From Chryseobacterium sp. BGARF1 (GTDB lineage Bacteria > Bacteroidota > Bacteroidia > Flavobacteriales > Weeksellaceae): a stretch of 62,542 bases of DNA. The position numbers were made by a program, and so were the translations under genes. Within the stretch, counting starts at the first letter, position 1. Every line of letters begins with the position of its first letter. This document shows, piece after piece, positions 17,194-24,804 of the stretch. The stretch lies in assembly GCF_001677955.1 (NCBI RefSeq), contig NZ_LELA01000041.1:1-62542 (forward strand), given 5' to 3'. The notes beneath the pieces are model-generated. The model ran no database searches and was not told the origin of the DNA. It saw nothing but the letters and a program-made list of their open reading frames with translations.

Positions 17194-18243
17194 ATGAAAT
17201 TAAACAGACTCTTACAGTTTATTTTTGGATTCGTTCTTTTATTTTCGATTTCGTGTACATCAGATTACGAAGAAGTTATCCCGGAAATAACCTATCAAAA
17301 CGGACTTTTCATTACCAATGAAGGTAAATTCCAAACTCCGAATGCAGACGTTACTTTTCTTACAAAAGATTTAAGCTTAATGCAAAATGACATCTACAAA
17401 GCAAAAAATAATAACGAAAATTTAGGAGACGTTCTTCAAACAATGGTTTTGAATGGAGATAAAGCTTATCTTTTGTTGAATAACTCTAATAAAATCACTG
17501 TTGTAGACCGTGTAACATTCAAAAAAACAGGAGAAATCACAGCTCAGCTAAGCAAGCCTCGTTATATGGCGATTGCAAACGGAAATCTTTACGTTTCAAA
17601 CGACCAATATGGAGGAGGGAAATATGTAAATGTTTATAAATTATCAGACAACTCTTTTGTAAAGAAAATTGATTTTGCTTCAACAAGTACTGTTGAGAAC
17701 GTGGTAGAAGCTGGAGGAACAATTTTCGTACAAAATGCTTCTTACGGATTTGGAAATACTTTTACAAAAATCAACACAACAACCAACACGATTGATGGGG
17801 CTGCAATCCCGGTTCCAAACGGAAATATTACCAAAACAATCTCATCGAGCGGAAATGTTTACATCATTGCAGGAACTGCTACAGACTCTTACATCTACCA
17901 AATTTCACCTGCAGGAGCGATAACAAAAACAACCACCCTTACTGGTATTGGAAATGGTAGAAACTTACAGATTGATGGCGGAAGATATTATTTCAGCTCT
18001 TTGAACAAAATCTACTCTATGGATGTGAATGCTACTACAGTTCCAAGTCCACTTTTCAGTACTGCTGAGACCGATCCAAACTTTGCTGTTTACGGATTTA
18101 GCGTTATAGACGGAAGAATCTTTGTTTCTGATGTAAAAAAATTCACTGCAGCTAGCGAAATTACAGTTTACACTACTGCCGGAACACCAATTACCAAATT
18201 CACAGCAGGAATAGGAGCTACATCGGTTTATAAAAACTATTAA
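17194..18243 (+). CDS. DUF5074/YncE-like beta-propeller lipoprotein, candidate BtuG-type B12-binding partner
   Basis: 349 aa. A lipoprotein signal ends in FSISC with Cys21 as the likely lipidated residue. The rest is a seven-bladed propeller of the YncE/DUF5074 type (blade-like repeats such as NGDKAYLLLNNSNKITVVD and NGNLYVSNDQYGGGKYVNVY). In Bacteroides a propeller lipoprotein, BtuG, sits on BtuB at the cell surface and captures B12. Family type, position 12 bp after btuB and common control by the B12 riboswitch make the same role likely here; direct sequence homology to BtuG cannot be judged from this window. The unit ends in a terminator at 18263. Confidence 0.75.
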   Translation: MKLNRLLQFIFGFVLLFSISCTSDYEEVIPEITYQNGLFITNEGKFQTPNADVTFLTKDLSLMQNDIYKAKNNNENLGDVLQTMVLNGDKAYLLLNNSNKITVVDRVTFKKTGEITAQLSKPRYMAIANGNLYVSNDQYGGGKYVNVYKLSDNSFVKKIDFASTSTVENVVEAGGTIFVQNASYGFGNTFTKINTTTNTIDGAAIPVPNGNITKTISSSGNVYIIAGTATDSYIYQISPAGAITKTTTLTGIGNGRNLQIDGGRYYFSSLNKIYSMDVNATTVPSPLFSTAETDPNFAVYGFSVIDGRIFVSDVKKFTAASEITVYTTAGTPITKFTAGIGATSVYKNY

Positions 18244-18262
18244 TCTCTTATTTTTCAAAAAT

Positions 18263-18296
18263 AAAAAATGCGGTTTCTTTTGAGACCGCATTTTTT
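18263..18296. terminator. bidirectional terminator between the B12 unit and cca
   Basis: Stem AAAAAATGCGGTTTC/GAGACCGCATTTTTT with a 4-nt loop and one wobble pair; A run on the left and T run on the right. It serves the rightward B12 unit (stop at 18243) and the leftward cca gene (stop at 18316). Confidence 0.85.
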
Positions 18297-18315
18297 TGTT
18301 TTATAATATTAAGTT

Positions 18316-19737
18316 TTAAGCTAAAGTTAATCCAAGTTTCTCAGCTTCTGCAATCACAAAGTTTTTCGCCTCTTCATGATCATTTCCAATCTCGCCTTCC
18401 AAAATTGCTTCTTTTACTTTTTCCTTTAAAATCCCAATTTCACGGCCAGGTTTAAGGTTAAACATTTCCATAATTTCTTCTCCCGAGATTGGAGGTTGAA
18501 AATTCCTTACTTGGTCTTTTTCCTCAACTTCTTTTATCTTTACCGCAACGTATTGAAAGTTCTTTTTAAACCTCTCTTGCTTTCTCGAATTTTTTGTCGT
18601 GATATCAGCTTTACAAAGTGTGAACAATTCTTCTATATTTTCTCCGGCATCGAATAAAAGCCTTCTCAGTGCAGAATCAGATGCATCATCGGTAATCAAA
18701 GCAATCGGGCGTGACGACAGCTTCACCATCTTCTGAACGTATTTCATATCAGCATTCAACGGTAATTTCAGCTTTTGAAAAAGTGTTTTTACCATTTTTG
18801 AACCTAAAAACTCATGCCCATGAAAAGTCCAGCCTGTTCCTTCGACGAATTTTTTTGTCGGTGCTTTTCCGATGTCGTGAAGCAAAGCTGCCCAGCGAAG
18901 CCATAAATTTTCGGTATTTTCAGAAATATTGTCTACCACTTCCAAAGTATGGTAAAAATTATCTTTATGGGTTTGTCCTTCTACTTCTTCTACGCCTTTC
19001 AGGTCAATTAACTCAGGAATAATAAGCTTCATTAAGCCCGTTTCTTCCATCAATTTCAAACCAACAGAAGGCTTTTTTGACAACATGATTTTATTAAACT
19101 CAACCATGATTCTTTCCATAGAAACGATCTTGATTCTTTCTACTTCTTGTTTAATTGCATTTAAAGAATTTTCTTCAATTGTAAAATTTAAAGTCGATGC
19201 AAAACGCACTGCTCTCATCATTCTCAAAGGATCATCGGAATACGTTTGAGCTGGTTCTAATGGCGTTCTCAGAATTTCTTTTTCTAGATCACCAATCCCA
19301 TCAAAAGGATCTATTAATTCTCCAAAATTATCTTTATTCAAAGAGATCGCCATTGCATTGATGGTAAAATCTCTTCTTTTTTGATCGTCTTCTATTGTTC
19401 CACCTTCTACATCGGGTTTACGGCTATCTTCAGTATAACTTTCCTTTCTTGCTCCTACAAACTCCAATTCAAGGTCTTTGTATCTGATCATCGCCGTTCC
19501 GTAGGTTTTAAAAACTGAAACTTTCATTTTAGGATCAATTTCTTTCCCCACATTTTGGGCAAGCTCAATTCCACTTTGTTCGGTCACAAAATCAATATCG
19601 GTAGATGCTTTTCTTTTCATTAAAAGATCACGCACAAAACCACCCACGATGTACACCGACTGATTGTTTGCCGCTGCCACTTCAGAAATAATTTTGAAAA
19701 GTTTTAGATTTTTATTTTGATTGAGGTTGATGAACAT
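18316..19737 (-). CDS. cca: CCA-adding tRNA nucleotidyltransferase with HD domain
   Basis: 473 aa, class II nucleotidyltransferase. The polymerase-beta head (YIVGGFVRDLLMKR, then the catalytic DIDFV near residues 43-47) and the RRDFTINAMAI motif are followed by the RNA-binding region (DDPLRMMRAVRFA) and a C-terminal HD domain (HDIGKAPTKKF, about residue 285). It adds or repairs the CCA 3' end of tRNAs. Cytoplasmic, essential or near so in most bacteria lacking encoded CCA ends. The ATG at 19735-19737 fits. The upstream leader is about 145 nt if the -7 box at 19892 is used. Confidence 0.93.
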   Translation of the reverse strand: MFINLNQNKNLKLFKIISEVAAANNQSVYIVGGFVRDLLMKRKASTDIDFVTEQSGIELAQNVGKEIDPKMKVSVFKTYGTAMIRYKDLELEFVGARKESYTEDSRKPDVEGGTIEDDQKRRDFTINAMAISLNKDNFGELIDPFDGIGDLEKEILRTPLEPAQTYSDDPLRMMRAVRFASTLNFTIEENSLNAIKQEVERIKIVSMERIMVEFNKIMLSKKPSVGLKLMEETGLMKLIIPELIDLKGVEEVEGQTHKDNFYHTLEVVDNISENTENLWLRWAALLHDIGKAPTKKFVEGTGWTFHGHEFLGSKMVKTLFQKLKLPLNADMKYVQKMVKLSSRPIALITDDASDSALRRLLFDAGENIEELFTLCKADITTKNSRKQERFKKNFQYVAVKIKEVEEKDQVRNFQPPISGEEIMEMFNLKPGREIGILKEKVKEAILEGEIGNDHEEAKNFVIAEAEKLGLTLA

Positions 19738-19746
19738 TTTTTTAAT

Positions 19747-19774
19747 AGATGTTAGATATTAGATGTTAGATATT
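19747..19774. repeat. two perfect tandem copies of a 14-mer
   Basis: AGATGTTAGATATT is repeated head to tail (19747-19760 and 19761-19774) just upstream of the cca start, continuing for three more bases. Simple tandem duplication in the 5' leader; possible slippage site. Confidence 0.7.
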
Positions 19775-19891
19775 AGACTTACAACTATATGCTTTATAAT
19801 TGTTCACTTATATCTAATGTAAAACCACTAAGAGACCAGATTTTAAGTTTAAAAATTAAATTTCTGACTTATTAATGGTTAAATGATTTTG

Positions 19892-19899
19892 CAAAGATA
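19892..19899 (-). promoter_or_regulatory. -7 box of the cca promoter
   Basis: The minus strand reads TATCTTTG followed by C, a full -7 match; transcription would begin near 19885, leaving a leader of about 145 nt that includes the tandem 14-mer. Confidence 0.45.
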
Positions 19900-20137
19900 A
19901 GGATTTACTGAAAAAAGGATTGGTTTAACCCCGAAAGTCACAAAAGATTTCATGAGCCAATTTAAAGTATTCGATTTTGATGCTTTAAATTAAATTCAAA
20001 GATTTTTGAAAACCTGTATGATTTGCAGGATAACTTTAACACATTAGTCACAAATTTTTCAGTTTAAATGTTTTAGCATATTTTAGAACACATCAATTTG
20101 AAAATCAAAGACTTTCAATATAATTCAAAATTTAAAC

Positions 20138-20163
20138 CTGTGGAAATCTATGATATCTGTGGG
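20138..20163. repeat. CCCACAGAT-type dispersed repeat, copy 2
   Basis: On the minus strand it reads CCCACAGATATCATAG then ATTTCCACAGG, a relative of 14895-14924. It lies 7 bp beyond the stop of tsaC. Confidence 0.45.
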
Positions 20164-20170
20164 AATTAAA

Positions 20171-20719
20171 TCACTCTCTTAAAACTTTTATTCTGTTGTC
20201 ACTCCAGATTTTAATGACTGAAGATCCTGAATATTTTGAAACCACTTCTCTGTTTTCTTCCACTGCATAATCTACTAAGTCAATAATTTCAGGAGAAATA
20301 TCAGAAAATTTCAACGGACTTTTATCTCCACTAAAATTAGCTGAAGTTGAAACCAATGGTTTATTTAATTTTGTAATGAGTTTTTTACAGAAATCATTTT
20401 TCACCAAACGAATTCCGATACTTCCGTCTTCTGCCAATAATTCTTTCGGCAAACCTTTTGGATTTTCGTAAACGATAGTCACTGGTTTTTCGCTCAAATC
20501 GATAATTTCCCACGCCATTTCCGGAACGTCGACCAAATCCTGCAATCTCTTTTCAGACTCCACCAAAATGATCATCGATTTGTTTTTCTCACGCTTCTTG
20601 ATGTCGAAAATTTTGTTGATAGCGTCAATATTTGTTGCGTCACAACCAATTCCCCAGATGGTGTCTGTTGGATATAAAATTGTTCCGCCGGATTTTAAAA
20701 TTTGTATGATGTTTTCCAT
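20171..20719 (-). CDS. tsaC: L-threonylcarbamoyladenylate synthase
   Basis: 182 aa, the length of the single-domain TsaC/YrdC form. It makes threonylcarbamoyl-AMP from Thr, bicarbonate and ATP for the t6A modification of tRNAs that read ANN codons. The YrdC-fold motifs are present: GGTILYPTDTIWGIGCDA, KKREKNKSMIILV (KxR..K binding residues), SIGIRLVKN and STSANFSGDKSP. Cytoplasmic. I start at the ATG 20717-20719; the frame extends two codons upstream to a TTG that lies in the REP-like hairpin region. Confidence 0.9.
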   Translation of the reverse strand: MENIIQILKSGGTILYPTDTIWGIGCDATNIDAINKIFDIKKREKNKSMIILVESEKRLQDLVDVPEMAWEIIDLSEKPVTIVYENPKGLPKELLAEDGSIGIRLVKNDFCKKLITKLNKPLVSTSANFSGDKSPLKFSDISPEIIDLVDYAVEENREVVSKYSGSSVIKIWSDNRIKVLRE

Positions 20720-20720
20720 A

Positions 20721-20747
20721 TTCAATAGGGACGAACTTTAGTCCGTC
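20721..20747 (-). repeat. outer REP-like hairpin, left copy
   Basis: On the minus strand: GACGGAC, loop TAAA, GTTCGTC (one G-T wobble), then CCCTATTGA. This is the inverted counterpart of the right copy at 21282-21307 (CGGGCTAAAACCCG then CTATTGA). It sits between tsaC and the transposase. Confidence 0.75.
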
Positions 20748-20767
20748 TTCAAAATTAAGCATTCATT

Positions 20768-20784
20768 CGGCTTTAGCCAAAGCC
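20768..20784 (-). repeat. inner REP-like hairpin, left copy
   Basis: On the minus strand it contains TTGGCTAAAGCC, the same core as the right inner copy at 21246-21263, in the opposite orientation. It touches the stop codon of the transposase gene. Confidence 0.7.
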
Positions 20785-21227
20785 TATTTAAAATTATATT
20801 TCTCGATAAATTCTTGATATTCGTCTGCAAACGATTTTTTCATATGATGTATCTCTTGATTTTTAATATAATTTCGAACTGATTCAATCATAGATTCTGA
20901 CACGGAAACTGCAAAATATTCATCCTGCCAAGCAAATTTGTCTTTAGTCAATTGATTTTTATTAATCCAAAAAGAAGATTCTCCTTTTATAAGTTGATTT
21001 ATTTTTTCAATATTTTGATTTGAACCTAAAGAAATTAAACAATGACAATGGTCTGAATAACCATTAATCATATCTAAATAAATTCCTTTGCTAGATGCGT
21101 TTTCTTTTATATGTTTCCAAACTTTCACTCGTAATTCTGTCGAGTTTAAAAGTGGAATTCTGTTTAGAGTAGAAAAGACAATATGAACATAAATTTTGAT
21201 AAAAGATATTTGTGTTATTTTTAACAA
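20784..21227 (-). CDS. IS200-like REP-associated tyrosine transposase (RAYT)
   Basis: 147 aa, Y1/HUH single-strand transposase family. The metal-binding HUH motif is HCH in YSDHCHCLISL (about residue 60-62) and the catalytic Tyr is in VRNYIKNQEIHH (about residue 122). The N-terminal IYVHIVFSTLNR strand is also typical. The enzyme would cut and join single-stranded hairpin ends. No partner TnpB is present, and two inverted pairs of hairpins flank the gene, the arrangement of RAYT genes with their REP sequences. The open frame begins at a TTG (21225-21227); at the place where relatives usually start (MSFIKIYVH) the codon is ATA instead of ATG, so expression may be weak or lost. Confidence 0.85.
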   Translation of the reverse strand: MLKITQISFIKIYVHIVFSTLNRIPLLNSTELRVKVWKHIKENASSKGIYLDMINGYSDHCHCLISLGSNQNIEKINQLIKGESSFWINKNQLTKDKFAWQDEYFAVSVSESMIESVRNYIKNQEIHHMKKSFADEYQEFIEKYNFK

Positions 21228-21245
21228 AATTATAAAATTTTTAGA

Positions 21246-21263
21246 TATTGGCTAAAGCCAATA
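21246..21263 (+). repeat. inner REP-like hairpin, right copy
   Basis: TATTGGC, loop TAAA, GCCAATA: a perfect 7-bp stem 19 bp upstream of the transposase frame. Core shared with 20768-20784 in inverted orientation. Confidence 0.75.
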
Positions 21264-21281
21264 TAGGAATTTAAAACATAA

Positions 21282-21307
21282 AACGGGCTAAAACCCGTTT
21301 CTATTGA
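21282..21307 (+). repeat. outer REP-like hairpin, right copy
   Basis: AACGGG, CTAAAA, CCCGTT followed by TCTATTGA. The stem, the CTAAA core and the trailing CTATTGA match the left outer copy (20721-20747) read on the minus strand. Confidence 0.75.
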
Positions 21308-21354
21308 TATTAATTAAGTTCTTTGATAAAGAAATATTATTCTCTTTTAAATAT

Positions 21355-21858
21355 TTACAACTTCGGCAAATATCTTTCCTCAATCACATTCAAATGATGA
21401 ATATTATGTCCGATAATCAATTTCCCGATTGTTTCTGCAGAGATTTGATTACCGTTCGCTGTTCCCATGTTATTTAAAACCGATGGGTTCATTGTTTCCA
21501 ATAAGATCTGAGAAGATTGTCTCCCCAATTGATATTCCTCTAACAAAGAATTTAAGCTTCTTTCGTTCGCAAAAGAGTTTTGAGCATATAATTCTTCATC
21601 AAAACCGGGTAAATTCTTTTCTTCACCTCTTGCAATCGCCAAAGTTCTGTATTGAAAAACCCTTTCCGTATCTGATAGATGAAGAAGCACTTCTTTCAAT
21701 GTCCATTTTCCTTCTGCATAAGCAAATTTCGATTGCTCTTCAGTTAAAAATGAAAACAAAGAAACGGTTTTCTCGCCTACAGATATAAATTCTTCCAGCC
21801 AGTTTTCAGATGGAATTAAATCTAAATATCGTTGAATATATTTTTGAAAATCAGTCAT
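21355..21858 (-). CDS. DinB family protein
   Basis: 167 aa four-helix-bundle protein of the DinB/YfiT superfamily. The three metal-binding His of that fold are visible: KEVLLHLSDTERVFQYR (first), and GHNIHHLNVIEERYLP near the end (second and third). Many DinB-like proteins are thiol-dependent or metal-dependent transferases; the reaction here is unknown. Cytoplasmic. Start at ATG 21856-21858. No operon partner within 100 bp. Confidence 0.82.
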   Translation of the reverse strand: MTDFQKYIQRYLDLIPSENWLEEFISVGEKTVSLFSFLTEEQSKFAYAEGKWTLKEVLLHLSDTERVFQYRTLAIARGEEKNLPGFDEELYAQNSFANERSLNSLLEEYQLGRQSSQILLETMNPSVLNNMGTANGNQISAETIGKLIIGHNIHHLNVIEERYLPKL

Positions 21859-21971
21859 TTTAATATGAGTAATAAGTAATTGGTAATGATTAATAATATA
21901 AGCGATAAGTGTTAAATGATTAATGATAATTTCAGAACTGCAAGTATCATTTATGATTTATCAATAATCAT

Positions 21972-22424
21972 TTATAAATCTTTATTTGTCCATTCATAGA
22001 AATTTACTTCATCGTAAATTTCAAATCCGCAACTTGGGTACAATTGATTTCCGATGTCGTTGGATTTTCCGGTCTCAAGTAAAATTCCGGAAGCATCGGT
22101 AGATTTTGCTAATTGTTTAGCTTCTTCGATCAATTCTTTAGAAAAACCTTTTCCTCTATAATTTTCATTGACATACAAATCATTCAACAACCAATAACGC
22201 TTCATTCTTGTTGAAGAAAATAATGGATATAATTGAACAAAACCAACTAGTTCCCTTTCACTTTCAGCAACAAATATTTCAGAATCTTTATTTTCTATTC
22301 TTTGTTTTAAAAAATTTTCTGCAGCAGGAATATCAGATTCTTTATGATAGAAAACTCTGTATTGGTCAAATAATTCTGCTAATTGAGGTAAATCCTGAAC
22401 CGTAGCTTTTCTTGTATTTTTCAT
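21972..22424 (-). CDS. GNAT family N-acetyltransferase
   Basis: 150 aa. The fold's acetyl-CoA site is visible: LLNDLYVNENYRGKGFSKELIEEAK (motif A with RGKGFS), preceded by the GFVQLYPLFS strand, and the GNQLYPSCGFEIYDEVNFYEW close. Cytoplasmic. The substrate is not predictable. I start at MKNTRKATV (22422-22424), which is the usual GNAT beginning; an ATG seven codons upstream is also in frame. Codon use and spacing look ordinary. Confidence 0.85.
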   Translation of the reverse strand: MKNTRKATVQDLPQLAELFDQYRVFYHKESDIPAAENFLKQRIENKDSEIFVAESERELVGFVQLYPLFSSTRMKRYWLLNDLYVNENYRGKGFSKELIEEAKQLAKSTDASGILLETGKSNDIGNQLYPSCGFEIYDEVNFYEWTNKDL

Positions 22425-22516
22425 GTGAAATTTATTAATGATCATAACTTAAAAACACGTTTAAGCCTACATTGATTATTTTCAAATATGAATCTTTCTT
22501 ATTATATTTTTTATGT

Positions 22517-22676
22517 AACCACAAAAGTCACAAACGTTTTTTTAGTGTTTTAATTAATTACTTTCAAAAGCTCAAAAAGCAGAATACAATATTTATTCAA
22601 CACCAAATTCATACATTTTGTGACCTTTTATTTTCAAAAATTTAAGCTAAAAAAAAGCTTTTGCAACTTTTGTAGT
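22517..22676. repeat. MITE-like inverted repeat element, copy A
   Basis: The left end AACCACAAAAGTCACAAACG (22517) runs into a T tract; the right end (22651-22676) on the other strand reads ACTACAAAAGTTGCAAAAGC into a T tract. About 20 of 25 end bases pair. The interior shares stretches with copy B at 53553-53686 (CAAAAGCT, ATTTTGT..CTTTT-ATT). It fills the gap between the metB stop (22684) and the GNAT gene. Confidence 0.55.
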
Positions 22677-22683
22677 AAGAAAT

Positions 22684-23823
22684 TTAAGAAAAAGCTTTCT
22701 CTAAATCTGCAATCAAATCTTCTGCATCTTCGATTCCGACGCTTAAACGAACTAAATCATCGGTAATTCCTAATTCAGCACGTTTTTCAGCAGGAATGGA
22801 AGCGTGGGTCATCAAAGCAGGATGATTTGCCAAAGATTCTACTCCACCAAGCGATTCTGCCAATGTGAAAACTCTTACTTTTTCTAAGAATTTAATAGCA
22901 TCTTCTTTTTTCCCTGATTTGAAAGTGAAAGAAACCATTCCTCCAAAATCTTTCATCTGAGCTTTTGCCAATTCATATTGTGGGTGAGATTCTAATCCTG
23001 GGTAAATTACTTGCGCAACTGCAGGATGAGATTCTAGATATTTTGCTACCGCCATTCCGTTTTCAGAATGTCTCTGAACTCTTAAAGCCAAAGTTTTGAT
23101 ACCTCTCAACACTAAATAAGAATCGTGAGGTCCTAAAATTCCGCCACTCGCAAATTGAATGAAATGAAGTTTTTCTCCTAATTCAACATCTTTTGCAATT
23201 AAAGCTCCTGCAATTACATCAGAGTGACCTCCTAAATATTTTGTAGCAGAATGCATCACAATATCAGCTCCCAAATCGATTGGTCTTTGAAGATAAGGTG
23301 TCGCAAAAGTGTTGTCAACAGCAACTAGAATGTCTTTTCCTTTTGCAATTTCTACAACCGCTTTGATATCTACCAATTTCATCAATGGGTTTGTTGGGGT
23401 TTCAACCCAGATCAATTTAGTTTTATCAGTAATTACATCTGCGATTTTTGAAGCATCATCAAAATTCACGAAGGTAAATTTCAATTGATATTTTTCGAAA
23501 AGCCTGGTGAACATTCTGTAGGTTCCACCGTATAAATCGTCTACGGCAACAACCTCATCGCCTGGATTTAATAATTTTAAAACACAGTCGATGGCAGCCA
23601 AACCAGAACCGAAAGCTAAACCTCTCGCTCCGTTCTCGATGCTTGCCAAAGAGTCTTCCAAAGCCTGTCTTGTAGGGTTTGCCGCTCTTGAATATTCGTA
23701 TCCTGAATGTACTCCCGGAGATTTTTGTGCGAAAGTAGACGTTAAAAAAACCGGAACATTTACAGAACCAGTTGCAGATTCGTGGTGTTGCCCACCGTGT
23801 ATAACTTTTGTATTGAAATTCAT
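22684..23823 (-). CDS. metB: trans-sulfuration PLP enzyme, cystathionine gamma-synthase or gamma-lyase type
   Basis: 379 aa, Cys/Met metabolism PLP family. The lysine that binds PLP is in SATKYLGGHSDVIAGAL (about residue 196); the YEYSRAANPTRQALE start, AVDDLYGGTYRMF and SLGGVESLANHPALMTHASIP segments are those of the cystathionine gamma-synthase/gamma-lyase group. It either joins O-acyl-homoserine and Cys or splits cystathionine; sequence alone does not separate these well, so the symbol is tentative. Cytoplasmic tetramer. It has a -7 box 55 bp upstream and no recognisable SAM riboswitch in the short leader. Confidence 0.85.
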   Translation of the reverse strand: MNFNTKVIHGGQHHESATGSVNVPVFLTSTFAQKSPGVHSGYEYSRAANPTRQALEDSLASIENGARGLAFGSGLAAIDCVLKLLNPGDEVVAVDDLYGGTYRMFTRLFEKYQLKFTFVNFDDASKIADVITDKTKLIWVETPTNPLMKLVDIKAVVEIAKGKDILVAVDNTFATPYLQRPIDLGADIVMHSATKYLGGHSDVIAGALIAKDVELGEKLHFIQFASGGILGPHDSYLVLRGIKTLALRVQRHSENGMAVAKYLESHPAVAQVIYPGLESHPQYELAKAQMKDFGGMVSFTFKSGKKEDAIKFLEKVRVFTLAESLGGVESLANHPALMTHASIPAEKRAELGITDDLVRLSVGIEDAEDLIADLEKAFS

Positions 23824-23877
23824 TTCTAAGTATTTTTTGAAAGAAACTTCAAAGTTAGTAAATATACCTTACCAAGG

Positions 23878-23885
23878 CAAAGATA
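23878..23885 (-). promoter_or_regulatory. -7 box of the metB promoter
   Basis: The minus strand reads TATCTTTG, directly beside the terminator stem of the preceding gene (23887-23912). No TTG at standard distance. Confidence 0.45.
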
Positions 23886-23886
23886 A

Positions 23887-23912
23887 AGCGGAAAGGCAAT
23901 TACCTTTCCGCT
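23887..23912 (-). terminator. intrinsic terminator of the T9SS type A protein gene
   Basis: Ten-bp perfect stem AGCGGAAAGG/CCTTTCCGCT with a 6-nt loop, 21 bp beyond the stop at 23933. It separates this gene from metB. Confidence 0.75.
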
Positions 23913-23932
23913 ATAAATTATCTTAAAATTTG

Positions 23933-24700
23933 TTATTTTTTAATAATTTTATAAGACTTCCCTTCTTCTTTTGTTCCTACATTCACTATATAAACACCAG
24001 GAGTTAAATGGGAAACATTAATCTTTCCTTCTGCTGAAACGGTTTCCTTTTTTACAACTTTACCATTCATATCAATTATGGCTACATTTGTTTTCTCTTT
24101 CAAATTTGAAATGTTAAGAACATCTCTAACTGGATTTGGATAAACATTTGAAGAGGTTTTAAGCTCATTTTCATCTACTGACAAAGAAGAAGGAGTTACT
24201 GTAAAATTGGTTACTGAAAAATTCAAATTATTAGGCGATGCCCAAATCCCTACTGCAACATAAATAGTCTGATTAGCAGCCAGATTATTGGTCGTTAAGG
24301 TCGCTGTACCTGCTTGTGCATTATATTTCCATGCAACACAGCCATCAATAGAAGTTCCATTGCAGCTTGTAAACATTGCAACTCCTTGATATGGAGTGTG
24401 AGTTTGAATTGTAATAGAAATTGATTCACCAGCTACACTTCCTGATGTGTAAGAAAAGAGATAATCTCCGCCAGTAGAAGTAAATACACTTCCATAATAT
24501 TGACTTCCACTTGCTGTAAGACATTGGCTGCTGAAGCTCGTTACCCAAGATTCCGGAGCTGTACCAGTTCCGGCTGTTGTAATGTTAGCCTCTGTAAATC
24601 CATTTGTGATAGGACGAGCGTTTGCACAGCTTCCAAATTGTGCCTTCATGAATCCTGAGCACAAAAAAGCCATAATTGTTAAAAAGTAAAGTTTTCTCAT
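23933..24700 (-). CDS. secreted protein with T9SS type A sorting domain
   Basis: 255 aa. Signal peptide (about 1-20, ending at FMKAQFG), then a single beta-sandwich domain (about 25-165) with Cys pairs (GSCANARPI, SSQCLTA, TSCNG, DGCVAW) of the kind often found in flavobacterial pre-peptidase-like or adhesive domains. The last 75 residues are a type A sorting domain: VYPNPVRDVLNISNLKEK in pieces and the ending GKSYKIIKK. So it is predicted to be exported by Sec, then T9SS, and attached or released. No enzyme motif seen. It lies downstream of gldC, with its own terminator. Confidence 0.83.
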   Translation of the reverse strand: MRKLYFLTIMAFLCSGFMKAQFGSCANARPITNGFTEANITTAGTGTAPESWVTSFSSQCLTASGSQYYGSVFTSTGGDYLFSYTSGSVAGESISITIQTHTPYQGVAMFTSCNGTSIDGCVAWKYNAQAGTATLTTNNLAANQTIYVAVGIWASPNNLNFSVTNFTVTPSSLSVDENELKTSSNVYPNPVRDVLNISNLKEKTNVAIIDMNGKVVKKETVSAEGKINVSHLTPGVYIVNVGTKEEGKSYKIIKK

Positions 24701-24804
24701 TTTTTTTTAATTTAAGTTAGACTTAAAATTAACAAAAAAAATATTGATAACCAAACAATTATCCTTTTCAACAATTATGGCTTATTAGAACTAAATGTCA
24801 ATAT

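Larger units (their letters stand above)
19738..20170. other. 433-bp intergenic stretch between cca and tsaC
   Basis: It holds the 14-mer tandem repeat, the cca promoter box, a possible degenerate left end of the MITE-like repeat near 19926-19950 (AACCCCGAAAGTCACAAAAG) and a CCCAC-GAT repeat copy at its right end. No open frame of note on either strand and no RNA gene that I can recognise. Confidence 0.5.

Noticed and set aside
20784..21227. Reading the transposase gene as a complete IS200 or IS605 element
   Set aside because: There is no tnpB, and the flanking hairpins look like REP sequences rather than left and right ends of a classical insertion sequence; I treat it as RAYT.
23824..23932. 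A SAM riboswitch before metB
   Set aside because: The leader after the -7 box is only about 45 nt and shows no aptamer motif; the nearby stem is the terminator of the preceding gene.
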